Source: Cordia subcordata
Taxonomy: Eukaryota > Streptophyta > Magnoliopsida > Boraginales > Cordiaceae
Assembly: GCA_028554755.1 (NCBI GenBank)
Contig: JAPTOF010000015.1
Span: 1 to 64,000 of the forward strand
Direction: 5' to 3'
DNA length: 64,000 bases
The notes beneath the pieces were generated by a model. The model did not search any database. It was not told the DNA's origin and worked only from the letters and a program-made list of their open reading frames with translations. A program made the translations under genes and the position numbers. Positions 1-12,059 of the stretch are shown piece after piece. Positions within the stretch are counted from its first letter, which is position 1, and every line of letters begins with the position of its first letter.

Positions 1-173
1 ATATTATGAAGTACAAAGCACAAGTTAGATTTATAAACAATACAAGAACTATAGTTGCCTTGATAAAAGTGAAGCTCTTCTTGTATTGCTCTTTCTTTTA
101 TTTTGCTTTTTCAAACTTTTTAAGCTCTCTTTTCTTGGGTTCTTTTTTTTTTTTTTTGAAAAATCCAATATAA

Positions 174-207
<34 letters not shown>

Positions 208-2424
208 TCAATTGAAAAATAGTTGTTAGACGCAATGGGTAAAGACCAAAAATTAAGTTTTTGACCATTGTAGAAAAACATGGTAAAAAAATCATACAAG
301 TAATGCCTATTTCCAAGTTAAAATTTTGGATAACTGCAACTTACAGCTAGACTTTCCTTCGTGCCATACCCCGACAAAGTTCCCCTAACAAACTCTAGAT
401 GAGGTAGCTCATGTCCTGTACCTCAACAAGAACAAAACATAGACAGTTTAAAAAACATTCCATCGGGAGGGGTTAAAAACTCATGCGGTACCCCTGTAAA
501 GCCAGCCCGGTAGTACTCAAAAATTGTTTTTTAAGAATAAAGTGATCTGTCACCTCAAAGACAAGTTTTAAAAGCATTTTTCAACACAAAATTATTTTGA
601 AAAGCATGAAAACATTTAGAGAACAAGTTTGGCCATATAACATATCAATCTTAAGCTAAAGAGAGATAGAAAGAAGAAGCAAGGCAACTTTACAAAGAAA
701 CATTTTATGGCCGCTCGCCTTATGTCTTCTGTCTCCTTCCTTATGTCACCACGCCACTTGATATATGCAATCTTCAAAGCTAATGGTGTCGGATGGTCTT
801 CTCGAAGGCACAATCTTAGTATCATTGCTCAAGAACTCAAAGAAATCATTAGTAACAATATAAGTTCATTCAAGTTCACAAAGCAATCATTCACTTTTTG
901 ACTTCATATGCCATTCATTCGCAATGCATAATATATCATCATTCATTCTCATAAGTCCATCATAATCATTCATCACAAGCGTAGTACACGTAATCACATA
1001 TTGAACAAATAATACAATTTTCATTATCAAAACATAAATAACATCTTAGCCATAATGTCAACATCTCTGAAATCAAATTAAAATGCATTTTTTATTTTCT
1101 TAGGTGACAAACAGGAAATAATTAAAGTCAAACCTATCAATAGGGGAATGCTCATTTTCTTGTCTGAATATTGCTTCTCTCAATGAGTCAAAACATATGA
1201 AAATTTGTATGTACAAGTGAATGTTTTTAGATTTTTATACATAGAATTAAGGTTTTTAACACATGGTCTACCTCATCCAAATTATGTGCTCATTTTAGGA
1301 AAGTGCAAAGATAATCTATCTAATGCATAAGTTTTTAATTAGTTAGCATATATTTTCCACTAGTCCTGTTGGATTTTTAGGAGTAAATAGAGGTAATCTT
1401 ATCGGATTTCCTTAATTTATTGATTAGCCCATTTAATGTTTTGCCTAATCAAGGAAGATGACTCTCTTGATCCTCACATAGTAGACTATAAAGAATGATG
1501 AAGTACATATAGTTTTTTTCCCCCTTTGATATGATGAATTTTATATGGTTGACAAAGAGCAATATTAGGTACAAGAAAGAATTTTGCTTATAAACACTAA
1601 ATACTATGCTCTGTCTTTATTTGTAAATTCTTTTCGGTTGCAATAAAATTTCTCCAGAATGCAATCTCCCTTTCTTAAAAAGAATAGAAAAAAGAAAAGG
1701 GTTTACAAGAGTTAAAGCTCTAGAGGTATACTTGCAAGAAACAAAGATATGGTGGAATTACAATCTGAATCACATAAGGTATAAAAACATCAAAATTTTA
1801 AAATTTAAAAATTACAAAATAGAAAATAAAAAATATTTCAAAATCTAAAAATTTTAAAAATGGACTATAAATACAAAAAAAAATTAAAAATTAATTAATA
1901 TTTTATACCTTATAATTTATTATTAAATTATAAAATTGTAATATCATGACTTATATTTAAGGGTACTATTATTGAATTAACTTACGGTAGCATTTCAGAT
2001 AAGGCTAACAATAATTAGAAGTGAAACAATCTTATTACATCAAAAGAGTATAATTCCTTCGTGATACATGGGATAAATGAGTACTTTTTATATTTATTGT
2101 TGATGATTAATTCTTATAATTCATGTGAAATTAAAATATTAACATATTTTATAAAATTGAATTTTAGCAAGTTTTTAAAAGGATGACTTTTCATATGTAA
2201 TTTTTATAGTAATTGAAATGAATATTTTAATTGCAAAAAGTAAGTGCATATCACAAAGGGTCATATTAAAAAAAAAGAATAGAAGATAAAAAGTTCATTT
2301 CATTGAATTTCTTGGTTTTGAAGAATCTAATAATCTTACTAACAAAAACCATGAATGAAATTGATAGATACAAAAATCAAATATTTTTAAAGATTAAATT
2401 TCTTGAAAATAGAAAAAAAATGCC
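1..2424. repeat. Diverged duplicated block, copy A (partner 8430-10462)
   Basis: This block matches 8430-10462 in the same order and orientation. Shared landmarks are a Tyr/Leu-poor AT-rich start near 20-120, a stretch near 715-760, a stretch at about 1660-1790 containing CTCCCTTTCTTAAAAAG, and a stretch at about 1930-2420 ending just before the copia fragment. Copy A has about 720 bp (930-1650) with no counterpart in copy B. The first part resembles the LTR-like sequence at 8088-9320, so the block is probably derived from a retrotransposon. I see no open gene in it. Boundaries are by eye. Confidence 0.6.
177..204. repeat. AT dinucleotide microsatellite
   Basis: An uninterrupted run of alternating A and T of about 28 bp, following a long T run at about 142-157. 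Confidence 0.95.
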
Positions 2425-3990
2425 ATTATCCTATTGGGAAGAAGCTCATGCTTTTGTAAAACACTCCATTAATCAGGTTCTATTGCAAAATGCAAGTTCA
2501 TTAATTGAAGAGTTTGAATCCCTTTCTAATATATCACACTGGTTGTCTACTAAGGATGTTCTTATCCTTGAACTTGAGTTACCAAGAAAACAACTACCAA
2601 ATTGCCTTACTGGAGGTGTTCCTGGAATTACATATGAACCTGAACTTTCTAGCAAAGTCAAATATCCCATGAGTCATTATGTGTCTAATCACAATTTGTC
2701 AAAATCAAATAAGTCATTTGTAAATCAATTATCTATTATATCAATTTCTAATGCTATGTAGGAAGCCTTAGCTAATCCAAGATGGAAAGTTGGAATGAAT
2801 GAGAATATGAACTCCTTGCAAAATAATGGAATTTGGGACTTGGTTGATTGAATATGAAGTATAAAACTGATGACTCAGTTGAATAATATAGAGACATTTG
2901 CACTTGTAGCTAAAATCAATATAGATTGAGTATTATTGTCCTTAGCTATAAACATGGTGGATGGCACACTACAACAATTTAACGTGAAAAATTCCCTTTT
3001 ACATAGAGAGCTATATGAAGAAGTTTGTATGGAACTTTCGCAAGGGTGTATGATACCAGAGCAACATAGCAAAAAGGTATGCAGATTGAAGAAATCATCA
3101 TATGAACTAAATCAATCTCCAAGAGCATAGTTTTGAAGATTCACAAAGGCTACGATAGCATTTGACTACCACCAAAGCAACCTAGACCATACTTTATTTT
3201 TAAAGAAACAATAGTGTAAAATCATTGCTCTTGTATATATGGATAACATGGTGGTTACTAGGAAAGATCTAGAAGAAAGGAAGCACTACTAGAGTAGTCA
3301 TCTAGAAAATTTGAAATCAAAGATCATGGTTCCTTGGAATATTTTTCTTGTAATCAAAGTTTATAGTCAAAGAAAGGCTTTTTCTTGTCTTGAAGAAAAT
3401 ATGCATTAGATTTATTGTTGGAGACTAGTATGTCAACATGTGAACCTACTAATTCAGCAATAGAGGAAGGCTTAAAGTTGTGTATTGAAGCAAATCAAGT
3501 ACTAGTTGATAAGTGGAGATATCATAGGCTCACAGAAAGGTTGATGTACTTAGCACACATAAGACCAAGTATTGCCTATTGACTGTTGTTAGCCAATTTA
3601 TGCATAATCCACCTGAACAACATATGAATGTTGTTATGTGTATTTTGAGGTACTTGAAATCTACTCTTGGATAATGGAATATTGTTCACAAATATGTTAA
3701 CTACCAAGTTATGATGTTTATACAAATGTTGATTGGGCTGGAGCACTAGATGATAGATGATCAACTTCCAGTTACTTCACATTTGTTAGTGGTAATCTTG
3801 TTACATTGAGAAGGAAAAAAAAAGCAAAATGTTATTGCCTGCTCAAGTGTAGAAGCTGAATTTAGGGTATAGCACTTAGACTTTGTGAAGCCTTATGGTT
3901 GAGACTTCTTTTGCAATATATGGGTTCCGCCTAGGAAACTAATTTAATTATATTATGACAATAAAGCTACCTGTGCAGAAATTAGATGGG
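2419..3990 (+). pseudogene. Decayed Ty1/copia pol (integrase end, reverse transcriptase, RNase H)
   Basis: This is a remnant of the copia polyprotein, which would make retrotransposon cDNA and integrate it. Reading along the plus strand, with stops and frame changes, the order is as follows. First comes the end of the integrase region (MPLSYWEEAH) and the pre-RT linker with YPMSHYVSNHNLSKS. Next is the start of RT (ALANPRWK, NSLQNNGIWDLVD). Then come LQQFNVKNSLLHRELYEEV and KKSSYELNQSPRA at about 2970-3128, the Asp box region near 3235-3260, a YALDLLLETSMSTCEPTN-like stretch near 3400-3450, and the RNase H entry near 3720-3890. The sequence has many stops and small indels and is clearly dead. 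The stretch to about 4240 resembles a copia 3' tail (AATTAATGA motif near 4205), but I cannot fix LTR ends. Confidence 0.85.
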
Positions 3991-4618
3991 AAAATTTTGG
4001 AGTTGCCTAAGATTTAAGATAAAGATCAATTTTGCAGTTTCCCCCATAAATAACTTTGTAATTTTCCCTATAATTACTGTACAATTTCTTTAGTTTAGGG
4101 GATCGTAGAATTATTAGTTTAATAACATAGAACTAATTTGTCTCCTAACTATTAGCTCCATCATACCTTAAATATTGATTGTACACACTTATTTTGTATG
4201 AGTGAATTAATGAAAAAATGTTTATTTTACTTTCAAGTGTTTGCCCCACCAAATTCTTTTTAGCATTCCCCTATACCTTTAACATCCACAATCTTGTTGA
4301 ATCATTGAATGCTATAATGAAATTAGGATGAGAAAGTATCTGATAAGCTAATGAAATTTGTTTCTTAAGCCATCTTGAGCGAACTTCTATTAGAAACTTT
4401 TCTATCTCACTTTTAGTCAAACAACAATCTCTCTCCTTATTATGAAAGTAGTATGCATATTTAAAACAAATTAGCTTTAGGACACATACTCTAATGAAAC
4501 GTGAGTATAAATGTCAAAGACATAAAGTAGTTAGGAATATAAAGTATCAACATCTATAACTGTTTTGTAATAGCAAAAGTGATTGGATTAATAATTAGCA
4601 ATAGTGGTGTAGGAAATC

Positions 4619-4910
4619 CATTAACTACTAGTTCTTGCAGGTATTTTGAATCTTAAGTAATCATACATGATTTCTATTAAGGGGGATGAGCTCCTGGACT
4701 GTGTCAAGAAGATTGTGTTTCTTCCACTAATAAGTTGATTACCAGACACACTAATTATGTACAACATTAACTACCAGTTCTTGCAGGTACTTTGAATCTT
4801 ATGTAATCATACATGATTTCTATGAAAGGAGACGAGCTCCTGGACTGTGTCAAGAAGATTGTGTTTCTTCCACTAATAACTTGATTACTAGACACATAAT
4901 TATGCACAAT
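4619..4910. repeat. Two tandem copies of a 146-bp unit
   Basis: Unit 1 (4619-4764) and unit 2 (4765-4910) both begin CATTAACTA and both contain AGTTCTTGCAGGTA and CTCCTGGACTGTGTCAAG. They differ at scattered positions, so this is a direct duplication that has aged. I see no coding function. Confidence 0.85.
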
Positions 4911-5990
4911 CTATATAACCCGTGAATGCCATGTCTTGCAATTGCATTGTCATTGCCAATTAACCTTGTTGTGAATAGTGGAGGTTCTATTGTTGGATCA
5001 TTCAACTGCACCTAAAAATAGTGAAATTATTGGATCCATTAGCACCAAGTACAATGCTTGGTTTATTTGTTTTTAATAGCAAATGGTGAATCTAAGTTTA
5101 AATCTTTTAAAACTCAAAAATATATCTTCTGAATTACATCTTCAAATTGAAAATAATAATATATGTGCATGCTAATGTAACATCTCTCACATATTAATGG
5201 AAAATCTCTTTTATTACGCTATGTACTTTTGTCATGGTAGTATTATAGTAACTTATTTGCATTAGATGTTCGAAGGAAAAAAAAAAAAAGAAAAAACCTT
5301 AAGATAGCTTTTGAGCGACTTAATCAAAACATATTCCAATTTACCAAGTCATTGTTATTTGCTAAAATAGTACTTTATAAGAACTTTTAATATTTCAAGT
5401 ATCTTTTGTTATTTGTTAAAACGTTAAATATATTAACGGTCCATAAGCTTGTTTATCATTTTATCTTTCTCGTATTTCTTTTTGTCAGCCATAGCTACTC
5501 ATTAACTAATGTCTCACCAATCTACATTTCATCTTGCTAATATCACTACATTTAATACTTCCTCTTTCACAATCCACTAGTTGGTACCCTTTCGATATAT
5601 AATAAAAATGTTTAGATTTTATTATTCATTTATAATCTTTCATTGACAAAAAATTTAGATCTATTAACAAAATTATTTTTATAGTATTGATGAAAAAATT
5701 TATCAAAAAAAAAAACTTTAGTAATAATTTTAAATCATAAACATATATCTAACTATGAAAGGAATTTTATTGTTTCAATAGTTGTAATAATCATTATGAT
5801 TGCCATCACAATAATAATATGATATTCTTTTTTCTTGACCAAAAAAAATAATATCTAAATAGTTATATTTTAAAAATTAAAATATAATGAATATCAGCTT
5901 TCCAAACAACCGTTAGCTAATCAAACAATTATTATTGACAAAAAAAATAATTAAAATGTTACAGAAGTTTCATAATGATAATTAATTAAG
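4911..5990. other. AT-rich stretch, nothing recognised
   Basis: This intergenic sequence is AT-rich with several A runs (for example near 5277-5292). I found no gene, repeat boundary or motif that I can support. Confidence 0.5.
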
Positions 5991-5996
5991 ACCAGT

Positions 5997-6547
5997 TAAA
6001 CAATGGTTTTCTCAATTTAAGGCACCTCTTGTCCGCATTCAAGGGAAGTTGCCTGCTATTGTCAGAAGGATTCCATGCTCTAACAAATGAAATCTCTGCT
6101 TGGTTATCGTTAAGTGCACTTGTCCCTGATAGCCTACGCGATTTACCCAAATCAACTTAGCCAAGTATTTGCATATCATGCATATTGAATTTTGTTAATA
6201 TGAAAAAGGAAAAGAAAAGGTAACATAAATACTCACTTGATTGTGCTTGTTACCCTTCTTGTCTGGTTAAAAGTTATAACCTAGTATTTACATAACATAA
6301 TTTTTTTGAGTTTGAAACAACTTGAAAAAATTGAGCCTTAATAATGAAAATATTTCTTTTAAATCTTTGCTATAAGATATTTAGTAAGAAATTATGGCAA
6401 GTGGAGATTTTAGCAAGTGAAATTTACGTAGCCTCCATCATTTCCTGGATCATGGTTAGCAAGTAGATTCTCAATTCTATTATATGAAATTTTGGTCACT
6501 AGTCCATCTTGAATTGACAAGGTGACATTTACAATGCCACTAGTCAT
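5997..6547 (-). pseudogene. Rhamnogalacturonan lyase (PL4) remnant, first two exons
   Basis: Rhamnogalacturonan lyases are secreted enzymes that cut pectin rhamnogalacturonan I. On the minus strand an ATG at 6547 opens a reading of about 40 residues: SGIVNVTLSIQDGLVTKISY, then NRIENLL. This matches the usual plant family start (GIVQVTLS, DGIVTGI, YNGIDNLL). A GT donor follows GGCTAC at 6428/6427, where the family normally reads on into a YWD motif. A second piece (about 6112-5997) reads NQAEISFVRAWNPSDNSRQ, then PLNADKR, which resembles the family stretch containing QVEISF.RTWDP and PLNIDKR. No later exon (rhamnogalacturonate lyase B and C domains) appears in the following kilobases, so this is a truncated copy or captured fragment. 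The family call comes from recognised motifs only. Confidence 0.6.
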
Positions 6548-6982
6548 TGTGACCTATTGATTTCAACCATTTAGTTAAAACAGAAGACAAAAAAACAAAA
6601 GAAGACATTAATAATTCGAATTAAATTTATTTCTCTCACAATTCTTTCTTTTTTTGACAAGTTTGTCTATTATCATTATAGATGATGCCGTTTAGTATTT
6701 TATATTTCTATTTGTATAATCATTAGTCCTTCTGTCAATATTTTTTAAATGTTGATTGAATATATAATGTGATTGACAGGTGATTTCGTTAGAAGCATTA
6801 GAAATTGGAGAAAACAAGAGTTGTTTGTCCAATTTCCAATTGATATTAATGGTAGGACTAATGGTCTCATAAAATAGAAGCATAAAGGGTTAAAAGGTAT
6901 TACCTATAAAAATAAGAAGTTAGCTTATTGAAAATTTAAAAGATAAATAACGAAGTAATAAACCCATAGAATTTAATACTGA

Positions 6983-6984
<2 letters not shown>

Positions 6985-7022
<38 letters not shown>
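6985..7022. repeat. AT dinucleotide microsatellite
   Basis: About 19 alternating AT units. Confidence 0.95.
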
Positions 7023-7025
<3 letters not shown>

Positions 7026-7751
7026 TATAATTGTTTTCTCTTCAAAAAGTCCGTGGCTTTTTTTTTTTCTTAATCAATGTACGTCCCTTTTTTGAATTTA
7101 CTTTTTCATGTTAAATGTTCTATTCAATTATTAAAGATCTCTTATTAATATATATATTCATATTGAAAATTTTATGAAGAGTTAAATTTTACAAAAAATA
7201 TTTATATTTTATACTAAAAATATCTACATATTTATATTCAAATAAATAATTTTGTCATCAATATTTAATTTCATGCATTACACAAGTGACAAACTAATTT
7301 CGTCATACAACAAAAGATGAAGGGGTGAGAAAATGATATTTAGCAATGTTCATAAAAACTGAGGCCAATATATGAAAACGATATACCACAAGAGTTGGTG
7401 TGCAAGGAAATATGTAGTCCATTTACTTTACACAAATTTGTTAGATGTAATATAGTGGAAACATGGATCCATTATGATCTTTGGGCTAGATTTAGTGTTG
7501 TCATTATTTAAAAAAACAGAAAAAACTAGTTGTTGGAATTCACTTAAACTAAAATGGAAATGTTAACAGAAGATATATGTTAAGTTGGATGCAACCGAGA
7601 TAATTCCTACAATCACAAAGAAATATTAGGAAGAATTGAGCAGCCATTCCCAGCCACCAAATGAACAATGACTTCTTACAGAACTCGATTTTCTCCTTAG
7701 TAGTCCTAGAATATTGTCACACCCAATACGAATCTTAGAGAACTGAAAGAC

Positions 7752-7808
<57 letters not shown>

Positions 7809-8087
7809 TATACATATATGTATGTATGTATGTATAACTATTGAACAAAGAACAAAAACTAGCCATAGATTGTTCTCATAAGCAAAAATAAAGGCAAGGA
7901 AAAGATTGACCATTCACATATCACTACCATATTTTTAGTTTGGTGCTAAGGTTGAAAACCGTTGCGAAAGTACTAAAAATAGTTGCTAATGACTTTATGC
8001 AATATCTTCTAACTGTTGTCTAAAGCCTCGTTGATTATTCTATTACAATGGTTTCCTTAATAAATAAGATACAACACTTAAAAACTT
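7023..8087. other. AT-rich intergenic stretch with compound AT/GTAT microsatellite
   Basis: There is no recognisable gene. At 7754-7833 an AT run passes into TACATATA and then GTAT repeats. The short open frames here are low-complexity or start at non-ATG codons. Confidence 0.6.
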
Positions 8088-9320
8088 TAAGTGGCAAACA
8101 CGTTCTTGATGGGGGGTGAACAAAGAAATAAAAACGAAATTGTGGACTTCTAAGTTTTTTTTCGATTTGCAAAAGCTCTATGTGAGTGAAATCAAATGGA
8201 ATAAAGAGATTGAAAAGATATAAGCGGAAAAGCAAGACACAACAAGTTATAGTGGCTTGACCACCATGCCTACATCCACTCCCCAAGTATCCCACTCGAG
8301 ATTTTCAACCAGTCCACTATAACCCTGATCTTTTCAAAAGTTGGTTATGCTCAAAAACCAACCATACAATCTTGATTTATCCCCAAATCAAGAAACCCAA
8401 TTGTAAAGATTCAAACTTTTTCACACCTCACGACTAATCTACACAACATCCAACAAATACAATAGATCACAATAAGATTTACATAAGCAATTTCAAAAGA
8501 AGTGTAAGCACAAGTTGGAATTTAGGTTTACAATACAAGCCGTATAGTTGCCTTAAGAGAAATTTGAAAGCTCTTTGCTTTGTATTGTATGCTATCTCTT
8601 AGTCTTGTTTCTTGCTCTTGTCAAAAAACTTAAAAGAAAGAGAAATATATATGCCCAAATAAAAATATAGCTGTGAGACATGCTCATTTTTTTTACCAAA
8701 ATTGACTTTTGAACATTATATGAAAGGTTAGGGAAAAGATAATATGAATAACGGCTAATTTTGGATAAAATTTTCAAAAATCTGTGCGATCCGGTCGAAA
8801 TCCTATCATTCCAGTTGCCCATATGGCTTCGCCTGATAGCCACTAGTTCAAGAGCCAAAAGTGCACTGTCGGGAGGACTCTAAATTCATCCATAATCCCA
8901 GATTACTTCACCCATTGGTATCAATTTTGCTGCAGTAAAATCTTTTCTAGTTCAAAATCAATAATCTTCAAGACTAGGTTCGAAAATACTTTTTAGACCA
9001 TCAAAAACATTTTGAAAAAATGTAATATTCAAAAAATAGTTGGGGCATATGATATCTAAATCCTAAGCTAATCTAAGACATGAAGACACAAAGGAGACAA
9101 TGTCCGCTCCCCTTATGACTTTCGTCTCCGTTCTTTTGTCCCTACGCCAAGCCTTCAAGAATCAAAATAATAAGCTCAATAAGTTGATGCATCCTGTGGT
9201 AAAGGCTCTTCTTCCATGGCATAATATAACTTCAAATAGCTCGAGAACTCACAAAACTTATTAGCAACACAATAGCTCACAAGAGTTCCACAAGCAATAA
9301 TAATCTTTGCACATTATGCC
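8088..9320 (-). repeat. SIRE-like copia LTR remnant (probable)
   Basis: The left edge contains GATGGGGGGTGAACAAAG, which parallels the edge at 11306-11360 (GACGGGGGTGAATAGAG). Read on the minus strand, such an edge resembles the usual 3' end of SIRE/Maximus-type copia LTRs (TTCACCCCC). From about 8430 the sequence overlaps the duplicated block shared with the window start. The right end is uncertain. Confidence 0.4.
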
Positions 9321-9769
9321 ATGTTTAGGAGTGCAACCTCCCTTTCTTAAAAAGAACAAAAAAGAACAAAGGAGTTTGTGTGAATTGAAGCTGTGGAGGC
9401 ATACCTGCAAGAAACAAGGATATGGAGGAATTACAATCTAAATTACATAGGGTTTTAAAAAAATTCAAAATTCAAAATTTTAAAATTTAAAAATATTGAA
9501 ATAAAAGATAAAAATATTACAAAATTTAAAAATTTTAAAACTTTAAGATTAAAAATTTAAATTGAAATAAATAAAAATTTAAAAATTAGAAATTATAATG
9601 AAAAAGTAAAATTTTAAATAATTAAAATATTATAAAATTACAAAATTGAAAAACTATAAATACAAAATAATAAAAAATAATATTTTATAATTTATAATTT
9701 ATTATTAAATTTTAAAATTGTAATATCATGACTTAGATTTGAGGGTACTATTATCAAATTAACTTGCGA

Positions 9770-10174
9770 CAGCATTTCAGATGAGGCTAACAATAATTAT
9801 AGATCAAACAATCTTATTATACATAAAGCGTATAATTCCCAAGTGATACACGGGGTAAATGAGTATTTTTTATATTTATTATTGATGATTAATTATTATA
9901 ATTCATGTAAAATTAAAATATAAATATATTTTATAAAATTTAATTTTAGCAAGTTTTTAACAAAGATGACAGGCAGTATTTCAGATGAGGCTAACAATAA
10001 TTATAAATCAAAAAATCTTATTATATGAAAAGAGTATAATTCCCAAGTGATACACAGGATAAATGAGTATTTTTTATAATTATTGTTGATGATTAATTTT
10101 TATAATTCATGTGAAATTAAAATAAAAATATATTTTATAAAATTTAATTTTAGCAAGTTTTTAACAAAGATGAC
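9770..10174. repeat. Two tandem copies of a ~204-bp unit
   Basis: The units at 9770-9973 and 9974-10174 both begin CAGxATTTCAGATGAGG. Both end in the same AAGTTTTTAACAAAGATGAC segment. Copy A of the block has this unit only once, so the duplication arose in copy B. Confidence 0.8.
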
Positions 10175-10253
10175 ATTTTCATTTGTTATTCTACAGTAAT
10201 TGAATGAATAATTTAATTGAGAAAAGTAAAGCATATCAAATAGGGTCATATTA

Positions 10254-10254
10254 A

Positions 10255-10318
<64 letters not shown>
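10254..10318. repeat. AAT trinucleotide microsatellite
   Basis: About 20 uninterrupted AAT units. Copy A of the block has a short A run at the corresponding place. Confidence 0.95.
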
Positions 10319-10767
10319 GAAGATAAAAAGTATGTTTTATTGAATTTCTTGGTGTTTGGAGAATCTAATAATCTTAGAAACAAAAACCATGAATGAAATA
10401 TATAGATACAAAGATAAAATATTTTTTAAGATTAAATTTCTTGAAAATAGAAAGCAAATGCTGTGATCTGGAAAAAACAACAATAGAAGAAGACCAATGC
10501 ATTACGAAAATTTCTTGGGTTTGAAAAATCAAATAGTATTGACAAAGAACAATGAATGAAAAAGAAAGATGCGTTTTCATGTTTAATGAGTATTTTTAAA
10601 TATGTAGATTAGAAAATATTTTTTGCATGAATTGAAGGTGAGTGATTTAGAGTCTTTTGCAGGGAAAAAATTATGTCATAAAGACACATGACATTAATAA
10701 AAAAAAGAAAAAAAATATTATTTTATAATATATAGAATATAGATTTACCATAAATTCGGAGGCAATC

Positions 10768-11197
10768 TGTAACGCCCCATCCCATATCGGTTCTATGTGA
10801 GATTTGTGTGCACTTTACGATGTTTTGGGCTCACTACTACTGTGATCACCAGCTTAAGCATTTTCGGCCATATGGTTGGGGTCAAATGTGGTGGCAGGTC
10901 AATAGTTGGGCCTGGATTATTACAAAAGGAATCAGAGCAGGCTTTAAGTAGATTTCATGCTGCCTGGGATTCATGTTTGTAGCTCTGCTTTGTTTGTGTT
11001 TGGACTGCGATGAGGACGTTGGGTCTTTAAGGGGGGAGTCTGTAACACCCCCTCGCATATTGGTTTTGTGTAAGATTTGTGTGCACTTTATAATGACTTA
11101 GGTTTGCTACTATTGTCATCACCAGCTTAAGCATTTTGGGCCAGTTGGTTAGACTCAAATGTGCTGGCAGGCCAATAATTGGGCCTAGGTCATTACA
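10768..11197 (+). mobile_element. Complete TRIM (miniature LTR retrotransposon), 430 bp
   Basis: Two direct LTRs of 157 bp each (10768-10924 and 11041-11197) both start TGTAAC and end TTACA. They flank a 116-bp internal region. A perfect 5-bp target duplication CAATC lies at 10763-10767 and 11198-11202. Just inside the 5' LTR, GGAATCAGAGC (about 10928-10938) is one base from the initiator tRNA-Met primer-site consensus. A purine run, AAGGGGGGAG, directly precedes the 3' LTR. The LTRs differ at roughly one base in five by eye, so the insertion is old. The element has no protein of its own and would depend on enzymes of an autonomous LTR element. The short open frame at 10797-10982 lies across the LTR and is not considered a gene. 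Confidence 0.9.
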
Positions 11198-11305
11198 CAA
11201 TCAATTTTATATTATCTATTTACCATATAAATAATTTCATAATAGTCAATTGAATTTGAAATTTAATTAGGATATTTGTACGTATATATAAATAACCACA
11301 CAAAT

Positions 11306-12059
11306 TGTTGGTGGCAAGCACGCTCTAGACGGGGGTGAATAGAGCGATTCAGAGTGATTAAAACTTGTCGCACGTGGATTGATAACGATTAAAGTTACTT
11401 GGTGTGTGAATTAAAAAGTTAAGAAAATCAAATTAGAAACAAGAGAGTAAAGTGAACACCTGATTTATAGTGATTCAGCTTGCCTTCATTGCTTCAATTT
11501 TACCTTTGCACCAATTTCCAAACCTTCTTGTTGGGGTGTTTCCAACCATGATTTTGTGAAAAAGGATTGGCAGAAGTTGAACTTTTTTGAGAGAAATCGG
11601 ACTTTGATCAGTGAAAAATCAAGTTTTTTAAGGTATGTTTAACAGAAAACAGTGTTTAGAGGGAAGGAGATAGGGTAAATTTGTGTAACAGTTTGAAAAA
11701 TTAACCTATTTTAACTTTGACCAAGATCAATTGTGGTCATCCAACACAAGCATGAGCTTTACCAAATGTGCAAAGCCTTGTCCGATTGTAAATTTCATTA
11801 ATTTGGAATTTGATCGAGGTCATTCGGTTGTTTGATATGGCCTGGGGCTTGACCAATAGAGAGAATACCAAATTTTCAATACATTTTCATGAATGCACAT
11901 GCAGTCCACTAACAACTTATCAAATACACGTACTCTAAGCACAAATAATTCATTAAAATTCAATCATTTATCACACAAAATGCTTATATTTCAAGTTTCT
12001 TAACATAATTTAGCAACAAACACAATCAATTAAGTTCAAGCATTCTAAGATTTCCTCTA
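11306..12059 (-). repeat. 3' LTR and 3' flank of a SIRE-like copia element
   Basis: The left edge reads TGTTGGTGGCAAGC on plus and contains GACGGGGGTGAATAG. On minus this is the typical end of SIRE/Maximus LTRs. It lies immediately downstream, in element orientation, of the decayed pol at 12060-12720. The boundary between LTR and untranslated region is not visible to me. Confidence 0.55.

Larger units (their letters stand above)
8430..10462. repeat. Diverged duplicated block, copy B (partner 1-2424)
   Basis: This block is collinear with copy A through the end of A, including the shared AAATTGTAATATCATGACTTA start of the second half and the final ATTAAATTTCTTGAAAATAG at about 10430. Copy A then continues into copia pol and copy B does not. 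Homology therefore ends at about 2424 in A and 10462 in B. Confidence 0.6.

Noticed and set aside
10797..10982. Open frame of 61 codons inside the TRIM
   Set aside because: It runs from the LTR into the internal region. TRIMs do not encode proteins, and the LTR structure explains the sequence.
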